This document shows, piece by piece, positions 51,958 to 60,330 of a stretch of 64,000 nucleotides of DNA. Position numbers and translations under genes: made by a program. A model generated the notes under the pieces. That model did not search any database. It had not been told where the DNA came from and was given only the letters and a program-made list of their open reading frames with translations. The stretch comes from Bacillota bacterium. GTDB taxonomy: Bacteria; Bacillota; Negativicutes; Sporomusales; Sporomusaceae. Each line of letters opens with the position of its first letter. The stretch's first letter is position 1. Location of the stretch: positions 1 to 64,000 of the forward strand of contig JAEWGR010000077.1 in NCBI GenBank assembly GCA_023388195.1. The letters run 5' to 3'.

Positions 51958-52593
51958 TTAGCTTTGTGCCACCAGTGCGGCGGCCATTTCCTTACAAGCC
52001 ACGGCATCCACGCAATAGCCGTCAGCCCCGATTTTTTCAGCAAACTCGGGATATAGCGGTGCCCCGCCCACCAGAACTTTAATACCGCTTCTCAGCCCGG
52101 TTGCCGCCAGGGCATCGATGGTTTCCTGCATAGCCATCATGGTCGTTGTTAACAAGGCGCACAGCCCGACAATGCGCGGTTTATGTTCCTGGACGGCAGC
52201 TACAAATTGTTCCGGCGCCACGTCAACGCCCAGGTCAATTACATTAAACCCGCCGCTTTCCAGAATCATAACAACCAGGTTCTTGCCGATATCATGCAAG
52301 TCTCCTTTTACCGTCCCGATCAGGATGGTTGCCATCCCTGCCGTATCTGTTGTTAACAGCGGCTTTACCAGCTTCATGCCTTCAGACAATGCTTTTGCCG
52401 ACATCATAACCTCGGGAATGAACATCTCCCCTGCTTTAAACCTCGGCGCCACGATATCCATGCCGGCTAAAAGTCCGCGATTGACAATGTCCATGGGCAT
52501 TGCGCCGCCAGCCAGCAACTGCCTGGTAAGCAGTTCTACACTTTCACCGACACCTTCCAGTACTGCTTCTGCCATTTTTTCAAACTCATTCAT
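51958..52593 (-). CDS. Corrinoid (B12-binding) methyl-carrier protein of the MttB operon
   Basis: A 211-residue MttC-like carrier: a helical cap (to about residue 85), then the cobalamin domain with the histidine ligand in KGDLHDIGKN and later GGAPLYPEFAEKIGADGYCVDA. The true start is 52593 with GGAGGCATCTTA upstream; the longer frame to 52797 runs through the promoter and terminator. It is the first gene of the operon, about 106 nt downstream of a predicted sigma-54 start point. Confidence 0.92.
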   Translation of the reverse strand: MNEFEKMAEAVLEGVGESVELLTRQLLAGGAMPMDIVNRGLLAGMDIVAPRFKAGEMFIPEVMMSAKALSEGMKLVKPLLTTDTAGMATILIGTVKGDLHDIGKNLVVMILESGGFNVIDLGVDVAPEQFVAAVQEHKPRIVGLCALLTTTMMAMQETIDALAATGLRSGIKVLVGGAPLYPEFAEKIGADGYCVDAVACKEMAAALVAQS

Positions 52594-52710
52594 TAAGATG
52601 CCTCCATCCTGTTTAAAATGCCCCGGAATTCTTCCTGCCAAGGATCTATCTGCTAACACTCCACCTCCCCCGGACATACTCAGCGTATTACCTGCCCACT
52701 TTCTATATAA

Positions 52711-52727
52711 TGCATCTTCTATGCCAA
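52711..52727 (-). promoter_or_regulatory. Sigma-54 (RpoN) promoter of the MttB operon
   Basis: On the minus strand, TTGGCATAGAAGATGCA: the GG and GC dinucleotides are 12 bases apart, as required for the -24/-12 elements (consensus TTGGCAC-N5-TTGCA). It lies between the terminator of the sigma-54 regulator gene and the first operon gene, which is exactly where an enhancer-binding-protein-controlled promoter is expected. Confidence 0.7.
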
Positions 52728-52758
52728 TTCCGCCCGTAAGTCCCAACACGATTCCCAT

Positions 52759-52800
52759 AAAAAAACAAATGCCGGTGAAGTGTGATTTCACTGGCATTTG
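52759..52800 (-). terminator. Terminator between the sigma-54 regulator and its target operon
   Basis: CAAATGCC-GGTGAA and TTCACT-GGCATTTG form a 14-bp stem (one wobble pair), followed on the minus strand by seven T residues. It separates the regulator gene from the sigma-54 promoter. Confidence 0.75.
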
Positions 52801-52854
52801 CTTTTTATTTTTTAAACTTCTGATAACCTGTCGGTAAATTATGTAGCTTGCTAA

Positions 52855-54345
52855 TTACCTGGTCCGATTCATCTGCGGAGAAAATCGATTCACTGGCGCT
52901 TCACCCTGATGATTTTTCGGGCAGGATTTCGGGGAATGGCAATATTTCTCGATCAGCCGGTGGGCCCTGCTCTGACTGATCTGTAAGGCATGGGCCATTT
53001 TACGGGAACTGCCGTATTTTTGAAACGCCTCAACAATCAGGTTTCGCTCCATCTGTAAAACGGCGGCATCCAAACCGTTGGCCCCTGTTTCATCTTCAGC
53101 AGCATTCCGGAGCTTTTGGGAAGACACCTCGGAAAAAACCCTGGGCAGATGGCCGATACGAATAACTGAATCCTCAACAATCACCACAAGCCTTTCGATC
53201 ATGTTCTCCAGCTCCCGGATATTGCCGGGCCAGGAATAATCCAGCAGGACATCCCGGCATTCAGGCGCTATGCTGTGTTCTTTTTTATACTTTTTGTTGG
53301 CTTGATTAAGAAAGTAATAGATCAGTGCCAGGGTGTCGTCAGGCCGCTCCCGTAAGGGTCTTAATTCCAGTTCAATAACATTAAGCCGGTAGTACAGATC
53401 CTCCCGGAACGTCCCGCGTTCGATCATCTCCTGCATATTTCTGTTTGTAGCCGAAATGATCCGGCAGTCGGCCTCTTTCACCTGACGGCCGCCGACAGGA
53501 AGAAAGCGCCGTTCCTGAATCACATCCAGAATCTTGCCCTGGAGGCGCAGCGGCAATTCCGCTATTTCATCTAAAAATAATGTACCGCCGTCAGCCAGTT
53601 CGATCAGGCCGGTCTTCCCTTTCTGCAAGGCGCCGGTAAAGGCGCCGCCGGTATAGCCGAACAGCTCCGATTCCATTAGTTCTCCCGGAATAGCCGCGCA
53701 ATTAATGCTGATGAAAGGCCCCTGTTGGCGGGCACTGATTTTGTGAATATTTTTCGCCAGAACACTTTTGCCTGTCCCGGTTTCACCCAAAATTAGAATA
53801 TTAATATCCAGAGGCGCCACTTTCTCCACCAGTTGTATCAACTCTTTCATCTGACTGCTGTTCGCGATCAGTCTGACATTACACAACTCCTTTTTCCGTA
53901 ATACGGCTATTTCTTCCCGCATCCGGGCCAGCAGCTCCTTCGTTTGCTCCAAATCGCGCTTCGTGTCTTCCAGTTGTTGCACATCCCGGCAGTTCTGCAC
54001 CAACAGCTCAATGTTTCCGCCCCCGTCATAAATAGGAGTATTGGTGACCAGCATTTTCGCCCCGGTCTGTGTTGTCTGCTCTAACGTGTGCTTATCCTGA
54101 CTGTGAAGGGTAATCGGGGCAGTCGGCGGATAACACCCCACCTTCTCCATAAATTGCCAGGAGTCTTTGCCAATTACGTCGCACGGTTTCATCCCATAAT
54201 ACTTTTCACAGGCTTTGTTGGCATAAATAGTTACCCCTTTGCCATCTGTGGCAAAAATCGCATCATAGGAATTGTCCAGAATCTTTAATAGTGTTTGTTT
54301 GCTTAATTGACAGTTATCAGCAGTTGCATTTTTAGAGCCCAACAC
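52855..54345 (-). CDS. Sigma-54-dependent PAS/AAA/Fis-type regulator
   Basis: A 496-residue enhancer-binding protein. A PAS domain (residues 20-120, DNSYDAIFATDGKGVTIYAN) precedes a coiled-coil linker, the AAA+ domain with GETGTGKSVLAKN (Walker A), the sigma-54-contacting loop GYTGGAFTGA, GGTLFLDEIAELP (Walker B) and the arginine finger region, and a Fis-type HTH (SSRKMAHALQISQSRAHRL). The GTG start at 54345 has GGAAGGGAG upstream. It almost certainly activates the RpoN promoter at 52711-52727. The PAS input may sense a ligand or redox state. Confidence 0.92.
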   Translation of the reverse strand: MLGSKNATADNCQLSKQTLLKILDNSYDAIFATDGKGVTIYANKACEKYYGMKPCDVIGKDSWQFMEKVGCYPPTAPITLHSQDKHTLEQTTQTGAKMLVTNTPIYDGGGNIELLVQNCRDVQQLEDTKRDLEQTKELLARMREEIAVLRKKELCNVRLIANSSQMKELIQLVEKVAPLDINILILGETGTGKSVLAKNIHKISARQQGPFISINCAAIPGELMESELFGYTGGAFTGALQKGKTGLIELADGGTLFLDEIAELPLRLQGKILDVIQERRFLPVGGRQVKEADCRIISATNRNMQEMIERGTFREDLYYRLNVIELELRPLRERPDDTLALIYYFLNQANKKYKKEHSIAPECRDVLLDYSWPGNIRELENMIERLVVIVEDSVIRIGHLPRVFSEVSSQKLRNAAEDETGANGLDAAVLQMERNLIVEAFQKYGSSRKMAHALQISQSRAHRLIEKYCHSPKSCPKNHQGEAPVNRFSPQMNRTR

Positions 54346-54498
54346 TTTCACTCCCTTCCAACAGGCTGTACGGTAAGCCAGACATTCTATAGATTCTTCG
54401 TGATCAGGCCGCTTCCTTTTAAAGTTTTCCGATTATTTCGTAAAATTTCCTTAACTTAATTAATACTACTTTCAAGTTGCAGGCTACAGTACAAAAGA

Positions 54499-54543
54499 AA
54501 AAAGGCAACCCTGCGGTATTTCAACCGTTAGGTTACCTTTTTA
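54499..54543 (-). terminator. Terminator of acsB
   Basis: AAAAGG-AACC and GGTT-CCTTTT arms around a looped-out region, with a T-rich tract on both strands. It lies just past the acsB stop codon at 54547. Confidence 0.65.
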
Positions 54544-54546
54544 TTG

Positions 54547-56682
54547 TTACATTAACGGCGGCATCGTCAGCGCCGGATGTTTTCTTTCTTCCAGGAACGG
54601 CAGAATCTCTTCCTCCGTGATCCCTACTGTTTCATCAGCAATTTTGTCAATGAAATCGGCACCCAGGCCGAGAGCAACAGCCCGCTCAGTCAGTTCATCC
54701 TTCAAATACTCCTTAAGCTCTTTCGGCATCCAGACAATACGCCCCAGACCGCCATCAGCCGGAATAAACTTCGCACTGACGATATAACGACGGCCAATCC
54801 CCATAAAGCCGGGTGTCTGCACACCGCCGCCGCAGGTTCCGGCCAGAGTTGAGAACGTCATACCGCAGGGGGTATCGCCGGAGTGCTCGCGGGTTGTAAT
54901 CATAATGCCGTTGGTCTGCGGCAAAATCGCCATAATGGCCTCAAAACAACCGCAGGAGGTCATGGGTTTATCCATTAACGTATACAGGTTAACCTCTTCC
55001 AGTGTCCGGTTGGAGGCAGTATGGAGAAAATCATTAAGATTATGCCACATGCCCTTTTCCTCATCAAGGCATTCGCCTTTGGCAATCGGCTGATTGGGAC
55101 CGGTAGGGGTGATTTCGTTGGAGGCTTTGGCATCAAGCCAGCTAACAGCTCCGCACAGGCCAACCCGCTCGGGGGACACAATGCAGACATGATTAGGCGC
55201 AAACGACTGACACAGGGTACACGAATAGAAAGTCTCAACCGATTCGTCGGTCAGGCCTTTCAGACGGGCGTCACGGGCCTGATATTTTTCGCGGGCGATT
55301 TTAATCTTGTCCTCAACCGCGGCCAAATCGGTAAGCAGGGTTACTTCCACCCGGTCAACAATGGCCGGGTAATCAGACTTGAATTTGGCAATAAGCAGTT
55401 CGCCGAAATGACGGATCTTGAAACCGGCCTCCTTGGCGCCTTTGCTGATCCGCAGCCAGCACAGGTCGCGCTGGGCCACATGCCACAGGCCTTCACCGTA
55501 GTTGATAAAATAATGAATACGCCGTTCCAGCACGCTTTCAAAATCTTCCTGCATCTTGCGGCCAAAGATTTTAACAATAATGCCCAGCGGGAAAACGCTG
55601 CCTTCCGGCATCTCATCAATCTCCGGGCCAACAACCTCAATTTTGCCGTCTTCCACCTGATCGGCATCGCCCATTTGCACAAGCTCAAATCCCGGGGAAC
55701 GGCCGCCGCCAAATTCGACCCAGGCCTCTTTTTTCCGGATGGTTTCGCCTTCAAAGGCCGGGCCGACCGTGATGGGAACCGGAATATCAACAATCTTAAG
55801 TTTTATGCCCCGTAATTCCAGGGCCAGTTTAACAATTTTATCATAATCCGGCTGTGCTTCCAAAAGCTCGGGAATCTGCAGTTCAGCCGGCAAATCCTGA
55901 TCGGTAACAATCGGGAAACCCATAAATAAAGCCCCGGCCCCTATGGCAATGGTAACGGCGTCCAGTTCGCCCAAAGCAAGGACAAAGGCCGGTACGCGCC
56001 GTTTTTGATAGTCCAGCATTTGCTCACGGGCCCCTTTGGGAACACCGCCAAAGGCCAAACCAGCGCGGGCGGCAAAGTTAACAGCATGAATAATCTGCGT
56101 AAATTTGCCCAGCGGGAAGGTCATATAATCAGCGCCGACTTTAATGTTTTCTTCAATACACTGTTCAATAATATCATTGACCAGCATGATCATGATGCCT
56201 TTGGATTGGAGGTCTTTGATCAGCCGGGCACCGGCTTTGGCATCTTTGGCTTTGCCGGTAACAACAGCAATGCCGGGAATGGTGCCGTCAACCAGCGGCA
56301 CACCGAATTTCCGCAAAACAGGGTCGGACAAAAAGCCGGTATAAGGAGCTTCGTCCGGTTTCGCACCATCCAAATAGCGTAAGGCCTCAATGACTTCACC
56401 GGCGTATAAGGTCGCTTCCCCTGACAGCAGGGCATTTCCCAGCTCAGGCTCAGGCCGCAGGTTGTTGGCCTTGATACGCTGTAAAACAGGAACAAGTTCC
56501 CCTAAAGTGGTTATATCCTCGCCGCTTAAAGCGGTGACGACCGGCAGTTTATACGCCGTGTCCGGATACTTTACCGGTGCTTCAGCACCATGCTTTTCGA
56601 TGGCTTCGGTAAGGAGTTTTTCTGCAACACCTACTGCTGTTGTTGCGCCTTGGAAAGCCAGTTCACAGATTTGCTTTGACAT
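54547..56682 (-). CDS. acsB: Acetyl-CoA synthase (CODH/ACS) catalytic subunit
   Basis: A 711-residue AcsB/CdhC, which joins a corrinoid-borne methyl, CO and CoA into acetyl-CoA. The A-cluster cysteines are visible: YSCTLCQSF, RVGLCGAVSW and the final DKPMTSCGCFEA pair. The CO-dehydrogenase-docking N-terminal region (VAEKLLTEAIEKHGAEAPV) is present, so length and domains are complete. The ATG has AAGGAGGGTGGCAA upstream. It is monocistronic here; acsA, acsC, acsD and acsE are not in the window. It marks the organism as an acetogen or other Wood-Ljungdahl user. Confidence 0.94.
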   Translation of the reverse strand: MSKQICELAFQGATTAVGVAEKLLTEAIEKHGAEAPVKYPDTAYKLPVVTALSGEDITTLGELVPVLQRIKANNLRPEPELGNALLSGEATLYAGEVIEALRYLDGAKPDEAPYTGFLSDPVLRKFGVPLVDGTIPGIAVVTGKAKDAKAGARLIKDLQSKGIMIMLVNDIIEQCIEENIKVGADYMTFPLGKFTQIIHAVNFAARAGLAFGGVPKGAREQMLDYQKRRVPAFVLALGELDAVTIAIGAGALFMGFPIVTDQDLPAELQIPELLEAQPDYDKIVKLALELRGIKLKIVDIPVPITVGPAFEGETIRKKEAWVEFGGGRSPGFELVQMGDADQVEDGKIEVVGPEIDEMPEGSVFPLGIIVKIFGRKMQEDFESVLERRIHYFINYGEGLWHVAQRDLCWLRISKGAKEAGFKIRHFGELLIAKFKSDYPAIVDRVEVTLLTDLAAVEDKIKIAREKYQARDARLKGLTDESVETFYSCTLCQSFAPNHVCIVSPERVGLCGAVSWLDAKASNEITPTGPNQPIAKGECLDEEKGMWHNLNDFLHTASNRTLEEVNLYTLMDKPMTSCGCFEAIMAILPQTNGIMITTREHSGDTPCGMTFSTLAGTCGGGVQTPGFMGIGRRYIVSAKFIPADGGLGRIVWMPKELKEYLKDELTERAVALGLGADFIDKIADETVGITEEEILPFLEERKHPALTMPPLM

Positions 56683-56816
56683 TTGCCACCCTCCTTCAGG
56701 AGTATGTTATTCTTTTCTCTTGGCATATAATTCGAGCAATTCAGTCATAATCCTGCTAAAATCAGGATAATTATAAGCCACTTATAAACTAACCATTAGT
56801 ATGCACAGCTTATTGC

Positions 56817-57299
56817 CTAGTCATGCCGGCAGGGAACAGCAGCAACGGTTAATACCCGCATCGGGCAGGCCTCAACGCAGGCCGGCTGGGCGCCCCGGGT
56901 TAAAAGATCGGCACAAAAATCACACTTCCTGGCCTGCTGCCACTGTGGATCGTACCGGACAGCTCCATATGGGCAGGCGGCAATACACTGCCGGCAGCCG
57001 GTACAGCGCTTCCGGTCAATCAGTACTACCCCGTCTGCCCTTTTTATTACCGCTCCGGCCGGGCAAGCCTGTGCACAGGCCGGCCGGCAGCAATGGCGGC
57101 AGGTTGTAGACCGCCAGTAGGCATAGACGGTATTGGTCAGCCCCTGGCCGCTCTGACGGTACTCGCCGCCGGCAACTTCCTCCACCTGGCGAAAGGACTG
57201 CCCTGGCGCCAGGCGGTTCTTTTCGGAACAGGCAATCTGGCAGGTGGCGCAGCCAATACACCGTCCCTGGCGAAACTGAAAATTTATCTGGCCGCTCAT
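56817..57299 (-). CDS. DmsB-type 4Fe-4S electron-transfer subunit
   Basis: A 160-residue four-cluster ferredoxin: CIGCATCQIAC, CRHCCRPACAQACP, CTGCRQCIAACP and CDFCADLLTRGAQPACVEACP, plus single cysteines completing the cluster sets. Such subunits pass electrons to DMSO-reductase-family catalytic subunits. The ATG at 57299 has AGGAGGACAGAC upstream. It follows the catalytic gene by 11 bases. No DmsC-like anchor follows it. Confidence 0.85.
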   Translation of the reverse strand: MSGQINFQFRQGRCIGCATCQIACSEKNRLAPGQSFRQVEEVAGGEYRQSGQGLTNTVYAYWRSTTCRHCCRPACAQACPAGAVIKRADGVVLIDRKRCTGCRQCIAACPYGAVRYDPQWQQARKCDFCADLLTRGAQPACVEACPMRVLTVAAVPCRHD

Positions 57300-57310
57300 G
57301 TCTGTCCTCC

Positions 57311-59572
57311 TCAAAGTTTTGCAACCTCCACAAGGTTTGTATGCTGGGGATTGCCAAAAGCCAGCGGCGTTGGCCGGTATTTCGTCAGGGTATTGATGGA
57401 GCCCCGCTGATCGATGCCCCGGGAATCAGGGGTCCACCAGGCCCCCTGGGGAATGGCCACAACCCCCGGCATGATCCGGGGGGTCACCTTGACGGTAATA
57501 ATGAGCTCCCCCCGGTCATTAAATACTCTGGCTTTGTCGCCGGCTGCCAGCTGCCGTACGCTCGCATCAGCCGGATTAAGCCACAGGACATGCGGTTCCG
57601 CCGCCTCTAACAAAGCAATATTCTCAAACGTGGAATGAACCCGCCGCTTAGAGTGATAACCGATACACTGCAGGGGATAACGCCTGCGCAGCAGGTCTGC
57701 CGGTCCCTCCCAGGCCGGTATATATTTAGGGATAGCCGGTATCTCCGGCGTGTGTAACGCCCATAGCCGCGGCGAAAATAGCTCAATTTTTCCCGAAGGG
57801 GTGGCAAAGGGAGTAGACTCAGGCTCCCGGATTTGACGCTCGTAGGCAATCACCGGTTTGTCTGCTTTCTTTTTATAAATACCGTGGCTGCGAAATTCCT
57901 CAAAGGCCGGAAACCGGCTGTCGTGAGACCGGGCGGTCTCAACAAACCCCCGCAGCCAATCCTGTTCGGTTTTGCCCTCCGTATACGCATCGCCAAAACC
58001 CAGCCGGCCGGCCAGGTCACTGCAGATATCATAAATGCTGCGGCATTCAAACCTCGGCTCGCTGACCTTTTGATGATAGATGGCATAGGCAATGCCGGCA
58101 GCAAAGGTCACCATATCTTCCCGTTCAAAATGGCTGACATCAGGCAGCACAATATCGGCAAATTTGGCGCTCGGCGTCATAAACAGGTCATGGACCACAA
58201 TACATTCGCATTGACTTTCGTCAGCCAGGATCCTGGCGGTGGCATTAATATCCGCATGCTGGTTGATTAAGGTGTTGGAGGCGTAATTCCAAATCATTTT
58301 AATATTTGTACCCAGGCGTTCCGCCCCCCGCACCCCCTGGGCGGCCGTCATCTCCCGGCCGTTCACGATGGCCTCGGTCCAGGCGAAACACGGAATCTGA
58401 GCCGCTACTTCGTTCTTACCGGCAGGCATCCAGCCCACAGTCAGCTTATGACCGCCAGGCCGCAGCCCCGGGCCGCCGCCCTTAATACCGATATTGCCGG
58501 TCATAGCCGCTAAAACCGGCAGTGCTCTTACCGGCTGCTCCCCGTAAGCATGGCGTTGCCAGCCCAGTCCCTGCAGCAGGGCACAGGGTTTGGTCAGTCC
58601 AATCTCCCGCGCCAGTCGGACGATATCCGCCCGGGGCACACCGGTAATCGCCTCCGCCCAGGCCGGCGTCTTAGCTGTCCTGTCTTCGCCCAAGCCTAAA
58701 ACATAGCTTTTAAAAGACTGGCCGGCGGGAATGCCGGCCGGCATATGCTCTTCGTCATAGCCCAGACAGTACTTGTCCAAAAAAGCTTGATCAACCAGTT
58801 CCTCGGTAATCAGCACAAAGGCCAGGGCAGCAATCAGCGCGTTATCGGTTGTGGGCCTTACCGGCATCCACTCGTCAGCCAGACTGGCAGCCGTATCGCT
58901 GTAGCGGGGATCAATCACAATAATTTTGGCGCCTTTGTCTTTGGCCAGACTCAAATAATAGGGGGTGTTAGCCCCACCCATCCGGGTTTCAGCCGGATTG
59001 TCGGCAAACAGCACAATCAGTTTGGCATTCGGCAGATCATCGGGAGTCTGGCCCTCCACAGTGCCATAGGTGTAAGGGGCAGCCACCGTGTAGCAGGCGG
59101 CGCTGTAGGAGTTATAATACCGGAGATAACCGCCAAACATATTTAAAAACCGGGGTAAAGCCCCCTGCCCATCGCCGGTGACGTAGGCATCACTGATTTG
59201 GCCGTACACCCCGGTGCCATAGTTTAAATAAATGGCACTATTGCCATAGGTTGTTTTAATCCGCTGCATTTCAGCCGCAATAATTGTCAGCGCCTCTTCC
59301 CAGCTGATCCGGGCAAATCGTCCCTCACCCCGCGGACCAACCCGTTTCAGAGGATACCGCAGCCGGTCCGGATGCTCCAGCCAGTGCCGCTGGGCAAGCC
59401 CCCGCAAACAGGCCTTGGTCTGGGGGCAATCAGGGGCTTCCGGTCCGGTCTCACCCGGTGACAGCCTGACCAGGACACCATCCTTCACATGAGCGTGGAG
59501 AAAACAGCGGCCACTGCAATTATGAATACAGGAAGTAGGTATCAGTTTTTCATCAACAGGTACTGTTTTCAT
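57311..59572 (-). CDS. Molybdopterin oxidoreductase, DmsA/PhsA-like catalytic subunit
   Basis: A 753-residue DMSO-reductase-family enzyme. An N-terminal [4Fe-4S] site (SCIHNCSGRCFLH with a later CLRGL) is followed by the Mo-bis-PGD domains (LIVLFADNPAETRMGG, KIIVIDPRYSDTA, MIWNYASNTL, IVLPDVSHFEREDM). No twin-arginine signal is visible, so it probably works in the cytoplasm. The start at 59572 has GAAAGGGAG 7 bases upstream; ATGs at 59614 and 59641 are less likely. The substrate could be DMSO, TMAO or a sulfur oxyanion; the sulfur-rich surroundings favour a sulfur compound. Confidence 0.85.
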   Translation of the reverse strand: MKTVPVDEKLIPTSCIHNCSGRCFLHAHVKDGVLVRLSPGETGPEAPDCPQTKACLRGLAQRHWLEHPDRLRYPLKRVGPRGEGRFARISWEEALTIIAAEMQRIKTTYGNSAIYLNYGTGVYGQISDAYVTGDGQGALPRFLNMFGGYLRYYNSYSAACYTVAAPYTYGTVEGQTPDDLPNAKLIVLFADNPAETRMGGANTPYYLSLAKDKGAKIIVIDPRYSDTAASLADEWMPVRPTTDNALIAALAFVLITEELVDQAFLDKYCLGYDEEHMPAGIPAGQSFKSYVLGLGEDRTAKTPAWAEAITGVPRADIVRLAREIGLTKPCALLQGLGWQRHAYGEQPVRALPVLAAMTGNIGIKGGGPGLRPGGHKLTVGWMPAGKNEVAAQIPCFAWTEAIVNGREMTAAQGVRGAERLGTNIKMIWNYASNTLINQHADINATARILADESQCECIVVHDLFMTPSAKFADIVLPDVSHFEREDMVTFAAGIAYAIYHQKVSEPRFECRSIYDICSDLAGRLGFGDAYTEGKTEQDWLRGFVETARSHDSRFPAFEEFRSHGIYKKKADKPVIAYERQIREPESTPFATPSGKIELFSPRLWALHTPEIPAIPKYIPAWEGPADLLRRRYPLQCIGYHSKRRVHSTFENIALLEAAEPHVLWLNPADASVRQLAAGDKARVFNDRGELIITVKVTPRIMPGVVAIPQGAWWTPDSRGIDQRGSINTLTKYRPTPLAFGNPQHTNLVEVAKL

Positions 59573-59673
59573 CAAGTTCTCCCTTTCGGCCGGTAGCTGA
59601 CTCTCTGTTGTCATTGTACTGCCTTTAGCAGCAAGTGGCAAGATTCTGCAACGGCCGCGGCGGCAGACAAAAA

Positions 59674-59704
59674 TTACCTGCCCCTGTTTGGAGGGGGCAG
59701 GTAA
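59674..59704 (-). terminator. Terminator of the small membrane-protein gene
   Basis: TTACCTGCCCC and GGGGCAGGTAA form a perfect 11-bp stem with a 9-nt loop, followed on the minus strand by TTTTTG. It separates the 59716 gene from the molybdoenzyme gene, which must have its own promoter. Confidence 0.75.
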
Positions 59705-59715
59705 CTTTCTGCTTG

Positions 59716-60228
59716 TTAATGCTGCATATTGTGTTGCATGTTATGCATAGGGGCCGGAGCCGCATTAGGATCCCAGCCCATGATCGCCGGATCAACCATG
59801 CCGAAGATCATGGCAATATGAGCAACGACCAGGAATACGGTAAGCAAAATAAAATGCAGCTTTAATTTTTCATCCTCGGTTTTGCCACCGCCAATAACGC
59901 CTAATTCCAACAGAGCTATCCCCATAAGCGGGATCACACCGCTTAAATAGGAGCCAACTGCCAGTATGTCGGCAGCGCCACGCCAGGGCATGGAGGGCAC
60001 GGCGGTAATCATCAGGTTCAGAAAGATACCGAGGAAATAGAAACCAAGCACAATACCGATATATTTATTGATTGTGCGCAGGGCACCGCCGCCCCGGCCT
60101 TTGTTGAATACCACAAAAAACTCAGTGGCCACCAGGGCCTCAGCCAAAGCAACCGGGATCACCATATAGATAATGAGATTCCAGGGCTGATTTACAGCCA
60201 GAAGTTCCATATAATGGGTCATGTTCAT
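59716..60228 (-). CDS. Small membrane protein with His/Met-rich tail
   Basis: A 170-residue protein with four to five transmembrane segments (VIPVALAEALVATEFFVVF, GIVLGFYFLGIFLNLMITAV, LSGVIPLMGIALLELGVI, FILLTVFLVVAHIAMIFGM). The C-terminus, PAPMHNMQHNMQH, is Met/His-rich and could bind copper or another metal. ATG at 60228 is preferred (GAGGAGGAAGATGAAC upstream). I do not recognise the family; an orphan membrane anchor or metal-related role is possible. Confidence 0.65.
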   Translation of the reverse strand: MNMTHYMELLAVNQPWNLIIYMVIPVALAEALVATEFFVVFNKGRGGGALRTINKYIGIVLGFYFLGIFLNLMITAVPSMPWRGAADILAVGSYLSGVIPLMGIALLELGVIGGGKTEDEKLKLHFILLTVFLVVAHIAMIFGMVDPAIMGWDPNAAPAPMHNMQHNMQH

Positions 60229-60330
60229 GTTCATCTTCCTCCTCACAGTTACTGAATCTATTTAGCCTAATTGTAGCAGCAAATTGTGAAGATCCTATGA
60301 ACGAACCGTAAAAAGTCAATGAATTATTTG

